Made by a program: the position numbers and the translations under genes. This document shows, piece after piece, positions 15,871 through 23,397 of a stretch of 28,275 nucleotides of DNA. How positions within the stretch are numbered: position 1 is the first letter of the stretch; the number at the start of each line of letters is the position of its first letter. The stretch lies in the NCBI GenBank assembly GCA_964401455.1, contig CAYNYI010000032.1:1-28275 (forward strand), given 5' to 3'. A model generated the notes under the pieces. The model ran no database searches. It was not told where the DNA came from and saw nothing but the letters and a program-made list of their open reading frames with translations. This stretch comes from CAYNYI01 sp964401455 (lineage in GTDB: Bacteria; Fibrobacterota; OXYB2-FULL-49-7; CAYNYI01).

Positions 15871-16815
15871 ATGGCGCTTTTAAAAATAAACAATCTGCGT
15901 ACCTATTTCCAGACAGACGAATGTCTGGTAAAGGCGGTTGACGGAATAGATCTCAGTCTGGAAAAGGGTGAAACACTCGCGCTTGTCGGAGAGTCCGGTT
16001 GTGGTAAAAGCGTTACCGCGCTTTCAATTCTTTCCTTGATTTCAAGACCTCCCGGAAGATATTTCTCAGGTGAGATTCTTTTTGGCGGAAAAGATCTTTT
16101 AAAACTCAGCGAGAAGCAGATGCGCAAAATCCGGGGCAATGATATATCCATGATATTTCAGGATCCGATGACTTCCCTTAATCCTGTTTATAACTGCGGT
16201 GACCAGGTAGCTGAAGCGGTGGCGCTCCATCAGGGTAAATCTAAAAAGGAATCTCTTAAAATTGCTCTGTCGATGTTCAGGGATGTCGGAATACCGGATC
16301 CGGAACAGAGGCTTGAAGAATATCCTCATCAGATGTCAGGGGGGATGCGCCAAAGGGTAATGATAGCCATGGCGCTGGCCTGCCGTCCGTCGCTTCTTAT
16401 AGCTGACGAACCCACAACAGCACTGGATGTTACTGTCCAGGCCCAGATATTAGAACTGATAAGCGGGTTAAGACAGGAATATGGAATGTCTCTTCTTCTT
16501 ATTACTCATGATCTCGGAATTGTAGCAGAAACCGCCGACAGGGTCGCGGTAATGTACGCGGGGCAGATAGTAGAGGAAGCTGATTCCGGAAAACTGTTTA
16601 GTGATCCTCGTCATCCTTATACAAAGGGGCTTCTTAAATCCATACCGTCTTTGAAAGGGGAGAGGAGAAAACTTACCCCCATAAAGGGGAATGTGCCTCA
16701 TCCGAGTAAATTTCCTGATGGATGCCGTTTTCATCCGAGATGCCCTGAGGCTGTGGAAAAATGTTCAACTGAAAAACCGCCCCGCAAAAACGGAGCGCTT
16801 TGTTTCTTCGCATAG
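15871..16815 (+). CDS. peptide ABC transporter ATPase, DppD type
   Basis: The 314-residue ATPase drives the importer. Walker A reads GESGCGKS (about residues 40-47). The Q-loop lies in MIFQDPMTSLNP, the signature is MSGGMRQRVMIAMALA, Walker B is LLIADEPTTALD, and the H-loop is LLLITHDLGI. The C-terminal oligo_HPY region (FHPRCP with four cysteines) is typical of the peptide subfamily. I start at ATG 15871, which gives the family N-terminus MALLKINNLRTYF. GTG 15841 would add ten residues. The nearest ribosome-like site (AGAGGA, 15849-15854) is rather far from the ATG. A 48-base gap after the DppC-type gene is the widest within the importer genes. Confidence 0.93.
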   Translation: MALLKINNLRTYFQTDECLVKAVDGIDLSLEKGETLALVGESGCGKSVTALSILSLISRPPGRYFSGEILFGGKDLLKLSEKQMRKIRGNDISMIFQDPMTSLNPVYNCGDQVAEAVALHQGKSKKESLKIALSMFRDVGIPDPEQRLEEYPHQMSGGMRQRVMIAMALACRPSLLIADEPTTALDVTVQAQILELISGLRQEYGMSLLLITHDLGIVAETADRVAVMYAGQIVEEADSGKLFSDPRHPYTKGLLKSIPSLKGERRKLTPIKGNVPHPSKFPDGCRFHPRCPEAVEKCSTEKPPRKNGALCFFA

Positions 16816-16822
16816 GAAAATC

Positions 16823-17794
16823 ATGGCTGTCGATTTACTGAAAATAAAAGACCTTAAAACCCATTTTCCCATAAAAAAGGGTATATTCAAAAGAACAGCC
16901 GGATGGATAAAGGCGGTTGACGGAGTTTCTCTGACAATCAAAAAAAATGAGGTTACCGGGCTTGTCGGTGAGAGCGGATGTGGAAAAACCACTCTCGGAC
17001 GATCCGTACTCAGGCTTGTTGAGCCGGTTTCCGGTTCGGTTATTTTTCGTGATGTTGATGTTTTAGGGCAGGACGGCAAGGGTATGAGAAAGTTGCGGCG
17101 CGACATGCAGATTATTTTTCAGGACCCTTTCAGCAGCCTCAATCCGAGAATGACAGTGGGTTCTATACTTTCGGAGCCTTTGAAAATCCATAAATTCGGG
17201 AATTCCGATAAAATAAGAAGCCGTGTTAGAGAGATGCTTTCTGTTGTCGGTCTTGATTCGGACTATGCGGGACGGTATCCCCATGAATTTTCCGGAGGGC
17301 AGCGGCAGAGAATCTGTATAGCGCGGGCGCTTATGCTGAATCCGGAATTCGTCGTAGCAGACGAAGCTGTCTCAGCTCTTGATGTTTCTATCCAGGCCCA
17401 GATAATAAACCTTCTGATTGACCTTCGGGGGAGATTCGGACTTACATATCTTTTTATTTCTCATGATTTGTCCGTTGTCCGTCATATAGCGGATAATGTC
17501 GCTGTCATGTATCTTGGCCGTATAGTGGAGAAAGCACAGACAGACGCCCTTTTCAACGCGCCGCTGCATCCCTATACAGAAGCCCTTTTGTCAGCCGTCC
17601 CGGAACCCGTTGTCAATTCTGGACGAAAACGGATTGTATTACATGGTGATGTGCCAAGCCCCTCGTCGCCCCCTTCCGGTTGTCATTTTCATGAAAGATG
17701 CCCTTATGTAATGGATATATGCAGAGAAAAATATCCTTCGCTCATAGAAAAAAACGGCAGAGTCTGTGCCTGCTGGAAAGTAAATCCCGCTTAA
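16823..17794 (+). CDS. peptide ABC transporter ATPase, DppF type
   Basis: The 323-residue second ATPase starts at ATG 16823 with AGGA just upstream; an earlier in-frame ATG (16691) lies deep in the previous gene. It shows THFPIKKGIFKRTAGWIKAVDG (OppF/DppF start), Walker A GESGCGKTT, Q-loop IIFQDPFSSLNPRMTVG, signature FSGGQRQRICIARAL, Walker B VVADEAVSALD, and H-loop LFISHDLSVV. The C-terminal oligo_HPY tail CHFHERCPYVMDIC carries four cysteines. DEAVSALD in place of DEPTSALD is a regular variant of this subfamily. It sits seven bases after its partner ATPase gene. Confidence 0.94.
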   Translation: MAVDLLKIKDLKTHFPIKKGIFKRTAGWIKAVDGVSLTIKKNEVTGLVGESGCGKTTLGRSVLRLVEPVSGSVIFRDVDVLGQDGKGMRKLRRDMQIIFQDPFSSLNPRMTVGSILSEPLKIHKFGNSDKIRSRVREMLSVVGLDSDYAGRYPHEFSGGQRQRICIARALMLNPEFVVADEAVSALDVSIQAQIINLLIDLRGRFGLTYLFISHDLSVVRHIADNVAVMYLGRIVEKAQTDALFNAPLHPYTEALLSAVPEPVVNSGRKRIVLHGDVPSPSSPPSGCHFHERCPYVMDICREKYPSLIEKNGRVCACWKVNPA

Positions 17795-17809
17795 AAGAAC
17801 AACATTTTT

Positions 17810-19099
17810 ATGAAGTATTATATAGAAACTTATGGCTGCCAGATGAATATTTCCGATTCGGAGATGATTTCGGGAATGATCGCGGCTTCGGGCGGAACAG
17901 AGACCCTCTCTCCGGAAGAGGCGGACATAATACTTGTAAATACATGTACCGTACGCAACAGTGCTGATACAAGGGCGCAAGCGAGGATATCGAGGTTTAA
18001 GCCATATAAAAAAAAGAAACCGTCGCTTTTAATAATAGTATGCGGATGCATGGCCCAGCGCATGGGTGACGGACTTTTGAAGAAAATGCCTTTTATTGAC
18101 GCGGTGGTCGGTACCGATCAATATTCTCTGATACCAGATATAGTGCGTGAACATAAAGGGGGGAATTACAGCCTGCTCGGGCAGAAGTCCGATTATGAGG
18201 GAATGTCAAAAATACGCGGCAGCGGTGTCAACGCCTGGGTAACAGTTATGCGCGGCTGCAATAATTTTTGCTCATACTGTATCGTTCCCCATGTCAGGGG
18301 ACGTGAACACAGCCGCTCCCCCGAAAAAATAATAGCAGAGATAAATGAAGCTGTTGAAAACGGGTACACTGAAATAACCCTTCTCGGGCAGAATGTGAAT
18401 TCGTATAAATCGGACAGGTTTGATTTCCCTGCCCTTCTTGAGAAAATTAATGCTGTTGACGGTTTGCGCCGTATAAGATTCCTGACTTCACATCCTAAAG
18501 ATATGTCGGACAGGCTTATTGATTGCTTCCGGAACCTTGAAAAATTATGTCCGGGAATACATCTGCCCGTTCAAAGCGGGTCCGACGTTATACTCGGCCG
18601 GATGAACAGGGGTTACACTGTCTCCCGCTATCTCGGTCTTGTTGATAAACTCAGGAAAGCCTGCCCGGACATTGGAATTACTACCGATGTGATCGCCGGG
18701 TTTCCGGGGGAGACCGAGAACGATTTTGAGAAGACAATGCTTCTTTTCGAGAAGGTCCGATACGACGCAGCTTTCACTTTTATTTATTCTCCGCGTAGCG
18801 GTACAGCCGCCTCCGTTATGCGCGACGATGTGCCAAGGCATATAAAAGCGGAAAGGCTTAACAGACTTATCAATCTCCAGATGCGGATAACCAAAGAAAT
18901 AAACGACTCTTTTACAGGGAAGACGGAAGATGTTCTCGTTGAATCCGTCAGCCCGCGCTCTCCCGAAGAGGTAACGGGTCGAACCGGAAATTTTCACAAT
19001 GTGGTTTTCAAGGGAGAAAAAGACCTTGTGGGCCGAATCGTTCCTATAGAAATTCTGTCCTCATCGGGATGGGCGCTTCGGGGCAGACATATAAAATGA
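17810..19099 (+). CDS. miaB: tRNA-2-methylthio-N6-dimethylallyladenosine synthase
   Basis: The 429-residue radical-SAM methylthiotransferase modifies A37 of tRNAs reading UNN codons. The N-terminal UPF0004 domain begins YYIETYGCQMN and carries the auxiliary cluster cysteines Cys10, Cys46 (VNTCTVRN) and Cys80 (CGCMAQR). The radical SAM motif CNNFCSYC gives Cys150, Cys154 and Cys157, followed by IVPHVRGREHSR, a MiaB rather than MtaB/RimO hallmark. GITTDVIAGFPGE and FTFIYSPRSGTAA follow, and a C-terminal TRAM domain spans about 365-429. It starts 15 bases after the importer ATPase gene with only a weak ribosome site and appears to be the last gene of that operon. Its functional link to peptide import is not evident. 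Confidence 0.95.
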   Translation: MKYYIETYGCQMNISDSEMISGMIAASGGTETLSPEEADIILVNTCTVRNSADTRAQARISRFKPYKKKKPSLLIIVCGCMAQRMGDGLLKKMPFIDAVVGTDQYSLIPDIVREHKGGNYSLLGQKSDYEGMSKIRGSGVNAWVTVMRGCNNFCSYCIVPHVRGREHSRSPEKIIAEINEAVENGYTEITLLGQNVNSYKSDRFDFPALLEKINAVDGLRRIRFLTSHPKDMSDRLIDCFRNLEKLCPGIHLPVQSGSDVILGRMNRGYTVSRYLGLVDKLRKACPDIGITTDVIAGFPGETENDFEKTMLLFEKVRYDAAFTFIYSPRSGTAASVMRDDVPRHIKAERLNRLINLQMRITKEINDSFTGKTEDVLVESVSPRSPEEVTGRTGNFHNVVFKGEKDLVGRIVPIEILSSSGWALRGRHIK

Positions 19100-19105
19100 A
19101 TAATC

Positions 19106-19134
19106 TTGAAACATTTTTCCCTTTTATTTATATT
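19106..19134 (+). promoter_or_regulatory. sigma70-like promoter of the LapA/tol cluster
   Basis: TTGAAA (19106-19111), a 17-base spacer and TATATT (19129-19134) are identical in hexamers and spacing to the promoter at 10788-10816. The -35 box begins seven bases after the miaB stop. The predicted start near 19141 gives a leader of about 32 bases before the LapA-domain gene. Confidence 0.6.
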
Positions 19135-19172
19135 ATCTTTGAATTATAAATTAACGGAAACAGGAGAATAAA

Positions 19173-19559
19173 ATGTGGGTTGTGAGATGGTTTGTAATAG
19201 TATTAGTCCTTGTTTTTGTCGCGCTTTTTGTTACTAAAAATACCGGTGTTGATTCCAATGTCAAAAGCATAGACTTTATAATCGCCGAGTCCTCTGATAT
19301 TTCAGTGACGACGGTTATTTTTCTTTCCTATCTACTCGGTTTTCTTACCTGGTTTTTTGTGTCGATTTATAATATTTTTAAATTGAAAATTCAGGTCGGT
19401 ACAAAGGACAAAATTATTAAAGGGCTCAAGAAAGAGCTCAACGCCCAGCGTAATGAGGGCATAATCTCCGGAAAAGAGGATGAGTATCCTCCTGAAGACC
19501 GGAAAGACGCCGGAAATGAAACTATGGTCATAAATAAAAAAGACCTCAAAGACAGCTGA
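19173..19559 (+). CDS. LapA-domain (DUF1049-like) inner-membrane protein
   Basis: The 128-residue membrane protein has two hydrophobic segments (about residues 4-22 and 47-67) separated by a short loop with KSIDFIIAESSDISVTT, the layout of LapA/YciS proteins, which assist lipopolysaccharide assembly in proteobacteria. After the second span comes a charged cytoplasmic tail with a coiled-coil-like part (KIIKGLKKELNAQ) and an acidic end. ACAGGAGAATAAA precedes the ATG, a good ribosome site. It opens the tol cluster, so an envelope role is plausible. The family match rests on topology and a few residues, not on a catalytic motif. Confidence 0.65.
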   Translation: MWVVRWFVIVLVLVFVALFVTKNTGVDSNVKSIDFIIAESSDISVTTVIFLSYLLGFLTWFFVSIYNIFKLKIQVGTKDKIIKGLKKELNAQRNEGIISGKEDEYPPEDRKDAGNETMVINKKDLKDS

Positions 19560-19594
19560 TTTCAGATCTTGTTTTCTTAAATAACAGCCAAACA

Positions 19595-19600
19595 GGGAGG
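19595..19600 (+). promoter_or_regulatory. Shine-Dalgarno GGGAGG fixing the TTG start of tolQ
   Basis: GGGAGG ends seven bases before TTG 19608. No ATG or GTG lies at a comparable distance in this frame, so TTG is the likely start. Confidence 0.6.
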
Positions 19601-19607
19601 ACCCGTT

Positions 19608-20321
19608 TTGCCTGATATACCCGCCCTTTCGACCTTTAAAATGGCCGGTCCCGTAGGTACAGCGATAATCGCGCTTTTAATATGTCTTTCCGGACTTTCC
19701 TGGGCTGTAATCATTATTAAACTGTTAAGGTTCAGGAAAAACCGGAAAAAGAACAGCGCCTTCCTTAAAACTTTTGGTGAAAAATTAAAACTCAAGGACT
19801 TCAGGCCGGTTTCTCCTCTTTCTTCTGCCGCTCCATTTGAGAGAGTCGCCGGAGCCGCATGCGCCGAATACAGAAGATTGCTTGATTCTTTGATGAAAGC
19901 GGAGAATATAGGGGATGGAAGCTTTTTTCTGGAGAACCATTTCACCATAATTACAGATGCGGCAAATTCGGCTATGGCATCGGAATCTGATATGAACGAG
20001 CGGCATCTTTTTCTTTTAGCTGTAACGAGCACTGTCGCCCCTTTTATGGGACTGCTAGGTACAGTCTGGGGTATTATGAATTCGTTCAGTTCGATAGGAG
20101 CGTCGGGATCAGCAAGTCTCGCGGTTGTCGCGCCGGGAATAGCGGCCGCGCTTTCGACCACTATCTCCGGACTTATTGTTGCTATTCCCGCTGTTGTTGC
20201 GTTTAACTATTACACCTACAGGAACGACCGCTTCGACACAGAAATGGATGAATTTTCCTCTTCGGTGCTTAACAGAATTAAACGGGAAATGCTGGATATT
20301 ATTTACAGGACCGGTTCCTGA
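19608..20321 (+). CDS. tolQ: TolQ/ExbB-type proton channel subunit
   Basis: The 237-residue inner-membrane protein of the MotA/TolQ/ExbB family couples proton flow to the TonB/TolA-like transducer. Three spans are visible: about residues 12-33, then two in the conserved C-terminal half. There the family signatures TSTVAPFMGLLGTVWGIMNSF (about 139-159) and GIAAALSTTISGLIVAIPAVVAFN (about 172-195) occur. The start is TTG with a good Shine-Dalgarno sequence. The gene belongs to a tolQ-tolR-tonB/A-tolB cluster. Separation from ExbB rests mainly on the presence of tolB downstream. Confidence 0.9.
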   Translation: MPDIPALSTFKMAGPVGTAIIALLICLSGLSWAVIIIKLLRFRKNRKKNSAFLKTFGEKLKLKDFRPVSPLSSAAPFERVAGAACAEYRRLLDSLMKAENIGDGSFFLENHFTIITDAANSAMASESDMNERHLFLLAVTSTVAPFMGLLGTVWGIMNSFSSIGASGSASLAVVAPGIAAALSTTISGLIVAIPAVVAFNYYTYRNDRFDTEMDEFSSSVLNRIKREMLDIIYRTGS

Positions 20322-20329
20322 AAAAACTT

Positions 20330-20767
20330 ATGGTGAGAAAAAAAAGACGTCTTATTGCTGACATGAACATAACTAATCTGGTGGATGTTACTTTTACACT
20401 GCTTATTATTTTTATGATTACGGCTCCGCTTCTTACGCAGGGCTTTAAAATAGATCTTCCTAAAGTTGACGCTGACCGGGTGGAGATAAATAAAACAATA
20501 ACAATCCATGTTCTGAAAGACAGAAGCGTATATATTGAGAGCGAGGGGAAGTCCGTGAAAGCCTCTCTTTCGGGTTTCCGGAATACTTTTGTTGATATAT
20601 ATTCTGCTGCGCCGGAAAAACCGGTCATAATTAATTCGGATAAACGGGTTCCGTACGGAATAATTATGCAGATCCTCGGGGCTCTCAAAGAAGCGGGGGT
20701 CGGAAATCTCGGATTCCTGACTGATCCGGCCGAAAGCCGGGATGCCATGCAGGCGCTGGAATTATGA
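20330..20767 (+). CDS. tolR: TolR/ExbD-type proton channel subunit
   Basis: The 145-residue protein has one membrane span and a periplasmic domain. The segment DMNITNLVDVTFTLLIIFMI includes the conserved channel aspartate (about Asp19) in the span, followed by PLLTQGFKIDLPKV, typical of ExbD/TolR. The periplasmic part holds ITIHVLKDRSVYIESEG and IINSDKRVPYGIIMQILGALKEAGVGNLGFLT, both standard for the family. The ribosome site is weak. It starts eight bases after tolQ, so coupling is likely. Confidence 0.92.
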   Translation: MVRKKRRLIADMNITNLVDVTFTLLIIFMITAPLLTQGFKIDLPKVDADRVEINKTITIHVLKDRSVYIESEGKSVKASLSGFRNTFVDIYSAAPEKPVIINSDKRVPYGIIMQILGALKEAGVGNLGFLTDPAESRDAMQALEL

Positions 20768-20768
20768 T

Positions 20769-21476
20769 ATGGACGGAGAAAGCAGACTCGGAAAATTTTT
20801 TTTAGTTTCGCTTACCGTACATTTAACGGTATTGTGCGCTGTTTTTCTGCTTCCCGGACTTTTTCGGAGAAGCAAAACATATTCTTCAACCTATGTTTTC
20901 AACTCTGTGAATGTCTCTGTAAAACCCAGCCCTGTGCCTGAAAATCCGGTTGAAGAAAAGCCGGAGCCGGTTGAAAAACCCAAGCCCCGCCCCGAACCTT
21001 TGGAAAAAAAGCCTCCGGAAGAAAAGGTTGAGGTAAAAAAGGAAAAAGCAATCGGGATGAAAAACGCTAAAAAGGAAGAGAAGCCTGAACCAGAAACGGA
21101 GAAAGAAACGGAGAAAGAAACTGTTTCTGAAAAACCCGGTGAAATTGAAAAGCCAACGCTCGACGCGGAGTTAAGTACCGGTCCGGAGTTTAAATTTTCC
21201 TGGTACAGGGGGCATATAGCCGGAAAGGTCAGGAAGTATTGGCGTCCTCCGTCCGGTTTGGCCAGGGAAAATGATTTAGAAGTAATACTGAGTTTTGTTA
21301 TTAATAAAGACGGAAGCGTTGAAAAACTTAGAATAGTGGAATCTTCTTTCAACAATTATCTTGATAAGCTGGCGATACGGGCAGTGGAGAAAGCCGCTCC
21401 TTTTGCCCCGCTTCCGAGGGGTTATAAAGAGAGCAGCCTGAATGTCAGCTATACACTCCGGCTCAAAAGAAACTGA
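20769..21476 (+). CDS. TonB/TolA-like energy transducer
   Basis: The 235-residue transducer starts at ATG 20769, one base after the tolR stop; an ATG at 20742 would overlap tolR by 26 bases. The N-terminus has a single membrane anchor (KFFLVSLTVHLTVLCAVFLL). It is followed by a Pro/Glu/Lys-rich periplasm-spanning stretch (about residues 50-130). The globular C-terminal domain reads HIAGKVRKYWRPPSGL, ILSFVINKDGSVEKLRIVES and AIRAVEKAAPFAPLP, the TonB C-terminal/TolA-III-like pattern. By position it serves as TolA, linking TolQR to the outer membrane. The C-terminal sequence looks more like TonB than classical TolA, so the name is left open. A 12-base tandem repeat encodes ETEKETEKET. Confidence 0.87.
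   Translation: MDGESRLGKFFLVSLTVHLTVLCAVFLLPGLFRRSKTYSSTYVFNSVNVSVKPSPVPENPVEEKPEPVEKPKPRPEPLEKKPPEEKVEVKKEKAIGMKNAKKEEKPEPETEKETEKETVSEKPGEIEKPTLDAELSTGPEFKFSWYRGHIAGKVRKYWRPPSGLARENDLEVILSFVINKDGSVEKLRIVESSFNNYLDKLAIRAVEKAAPFAPLPRGYKESSLNVSYTLRLKRN
21093..21121 (+). repeat. 12-base direct tandem repeat within the transducer gene
   Basis: The unit GAAACGGAGAAA occurs twice in full with a partial third copy, encoding an alternating Glu/Thr/Lys run. Being a multiple of three, copy change would alter linker length without shifting frame. Confidence 0.8.
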
Positions 21477-21488
21477 ACAGGAAATTTT

Positions 21489-22751
21489 ATGCTACGATTC
21501 ATCATTGCAATTTTTTTATTGACCAATTTGTCTGCCTACAGTTCCGAAATCGAGATAGAAACCACCACAATGGGTATTGTGAAAGTCCCGATAGGCGTAG
21601 TGCCTTTTACCCCCGCCGGCGACACTGTCCCGACTCTTGAAGGTCAGAAACCCTGGAGTGTGATAGCGTCTGATTTGCGGTATTCGAGACGCTTTCTCGT
21701 TAAACGCGGAAAACCCGGCGGTCGGGAGGACTTTAATAAGGACAGTATCTCTGTAATTGTTACCGGGGAATATTCTTTTACGCGAGGAAAAGTGATACTT
21801 GACTGCTGGCTGCATAATTATTCTGAAAACTCCATGGATCTTATTATCGGAAAAAGATACCGTGTTTCTCCTGCGAACCTTGATGCGGCAGCTCATCGGT
21901 TCAGCGATGAGATTATATACGCCATGTTCGGTGAAAAAGGCATTGCGTCTACGCGGATCGCATTTGTCAGAAAGACAGGGGCAGACGGTAAAGATATTTT
22001 TGTAATGGATTATAACGGAAAAAACCAGACAAGGATCACGAATACCGCCCGGTTGGCTCTTTTCCCATGCTGGGGACGGGGGAACGGGACGATATACTAT
22101 ACATCTGACAGATACGGAAAATTTGATTTATGGAAAACGGATATTTTCACAGGCAAGACATCAAGGATAGCCGCAACAGGAAATATGACTATTTCTCCCG
22201 ACTGGAACGGTGTGGAAAATATGTTAGTCGCGTGCGTCGCGGTAAAGGGTAATTCCGAGATATACATAATGGAGGACGGTGGTGGAGATCTGAAAAGACT
22301 CACCTTCAGATATAGTCTCGAGAGCTCCCCTTCATGGGCGCCGGGAGGATATGAAATTGCCTATACATCTGACAGGAGCGGTTCGCCGCAGATTTACATA
22401 ATGGATATAGAGGGCACTGGAACGCGCCGCCTTACCCGGCGCGGAAATTATAATGATGCTGCGGTCTGGTCTCCGAACGGTGACAGGATCGCTTATATGT
22501 CTCAGGATCCTTCAGGGTTTAATATTTATACCTGTGCTCCGGATGGAAGCGATACCAGACAGCTTACGAGCGATGCCGGAGATAATGAGGAACCCTCCTG
22601 GTCTCCGGACGGCAGACATCTGGTTTTCACCTCTACAAGAGAGGGCGGAAGGGACGTCTTTCTAATGGACCGTGACGGGAGCAATGTTATTAGACTTACA
22701 AAGACCGGAAATTGCTATTCACCGGCCTGGTCGGGATTTATGGACAAATAG
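21489..22751 (+). CDS. tolB: Tol-Pal system beta-propeller protein TolB
   Basis: The 420-residue periplasmic protein has a signal peptide at residues 1-18 (hydrophobic, ending near SAYSS). The N-terminal TolB_N domain (about 22-145) includes VPIGVVPFTPAG and WSVIASDLRYSRRFLV. A beta-propeller follows, with repeated WD40-like TolB units: RIAFVRKTGADGKDIFVMDY, GTIYYTSDRYGKFDLWKTDI, IAYTSDRSGSPQIYIMDIEG, RIAYMSQDPSGFNIYTC and HLVFTSTREGGRDVFLMDRD. The gene begins 12 bases after the transducer with AGGAA upstream. No Pal or YbgF gene follows. It ends one base from the convergent rubrerythrin-like gene. Confidence 0.95.
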   Translation: MLRFIIAIFLLTNLSAYSSEIEIETTTMGIVKVPIGVVPFTPAGDTVPTLEGQKPWSVIASDLRYSRRFLVKRGKPGGREDFNKDSISVIVTGEYSFTRGKVILDCWLHNYSENSMDLIIGKRYRVSPANLDAAAHRFSDEIIYAMFGEKGIASTRIAFVRKTGADGKDIFVMDYNGKNQTRITNTARLALFPCWGRGNGTIYYTSDRYGKFDLWKTDIFTGKTSRIAATGNMTISPDWNGVENMLVACVAVKGNSEIYIMEDGGGDLKRLTFRYSLESSPSWAPGGYEIAYTSDRSGSPQIYIMDIEGTGTRRLTRRGNYNDAAVWSPNGDRIAYMSQDPSGFNIYTCAPDGSDTRQLTSDAGDNEEPSWSPDGRHLVFTSTREGGRDVFLMDRDGSNVIRLTKTGNCYSPAWSGFMDK

Positions 22752-22752
22752 G

Positions 22753-23229
22753 TCAGGACGGATCAGTTTTTTTTCGAAGCGCGGAAATCTTTTTAAGATG
22801 GCCGTTCTCTTCCGCGATAATTTCCTTCAGGTAGTGCATTGCCTTTTCCGGAAAGCTTTCCATCATCTTTGAATAATATTTAATTGTACTCTTTTCTATG
22901 TCTTCCGCTTTTTTAAGTATTTCGTCTTTGCTTACGGCTTTAACAGAATCAGCATCGGTAAACTCTTCGACAGCGAGAAATGCAGCGTCTTTCAGAAAGT
23001 CTTCATACATTCCCGGGTATTTAAAGCGTATCATATAGTCTGCGTTTTTTTCAAGCAGCATATTGAATGTTCCGAGATGCTTTTCTTCTTCCGAAACCAT
23101 GAATGAGGATATTTCCCTTACATCGGCGTTTGTGGAGTTCTCATAAAGGTTCTTATAAAAATCGATCGCGTTTCTTTCTATTCTTACCGCAATCTCAATT
23201 ACATCTACCGGGTCTGTTGTATTATTCAT
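22753..23229 (-). CDS. rubrerythrin-like ferritin-family diiron protein
   Basis: The 158-residue all-helical protein shows two copies of the diiron ligand pattern: Glu18 with Glu48-x2-His51 (SEEEKHL), and Glu112 with Glu141-x2-His144 (AEENGHL). The arrangement fits the rubrerythrin/ferritin-like four-helix bundle. No C-terminal rubredoxin CxxC knuckle is present, so it is the short erythrin type found in many anaerobes and thought to reduce peroxide or handle iron. AGAGGT lies five bases before the ATG at 23229. It is monocistronic as seen here, convergent with tolB and divergent from the DUF4091 gene. Substrate is not known. Confidence 0.85.
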   Translation of the reverse strand: MNNTTDPVDVIEIAVRIERNAIDFYKNLYENSTNADVREISSFMVSEEEKHLGTFNMLLEKNADYMIRFKYPGMYEDFLKDAAFLAVEEFTDADSVKAVSKDEILKKAEDIEKSTIKYYSKMMESFPEKAMHYLKEIIAEENGHLKKISALRKKTDPS

Positions 23230-23296
23230 ATTACCTCTTTTTCAGTTGAGTATAATAATAAAATAGTAATTCATTTTGATTATTCCAAAAAAAATC

Positions 23297-23325
23297 TTAA
23301 AAAAAGACGATTTATCCGGTATAAT
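23297..23325 (+). promoter_or_regulatory. candidate promoter of the DUF4091 gene
   Basis: A perfect TATAAT (23320-23325) with a weak -35 TTAAAA (23297-23302) 17 bases upstream sits in the AT-rich divergent region between the rubrerythrin-like gene and the DUF4091 gene. The predicted leader is about 66 bases to the TTG start. Confidence 0.45.
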
Positions 23326-23384
23326 TTATGGAATCGAAAGATTAATATGATTATCTTGAAAGACAGACAATATGTAAAGATTAA

Positions 23385-23390
23385 AAGGAG
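23385..23390 (+). promoter_or_regulatory. Shine-Dalgarno AAGGAG supporting TTG 23398
   Basis: AAGGAG ends seven bases before TTG 23398. The alternative ATG at 23347 has only GAAAG upstream, and its 17 extra codons are Lys/Ile-rich with no conserved look. Confidence 0.6.
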
Positions 23391-23397
23391 TAGCGCT

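Noticed and set aside
22740..22790. Shared terminator between tolB and the convergent rubrerythrin-like gene
   Set aside because: A T-run exists (from about 22766) but no convincing stem precedes it.
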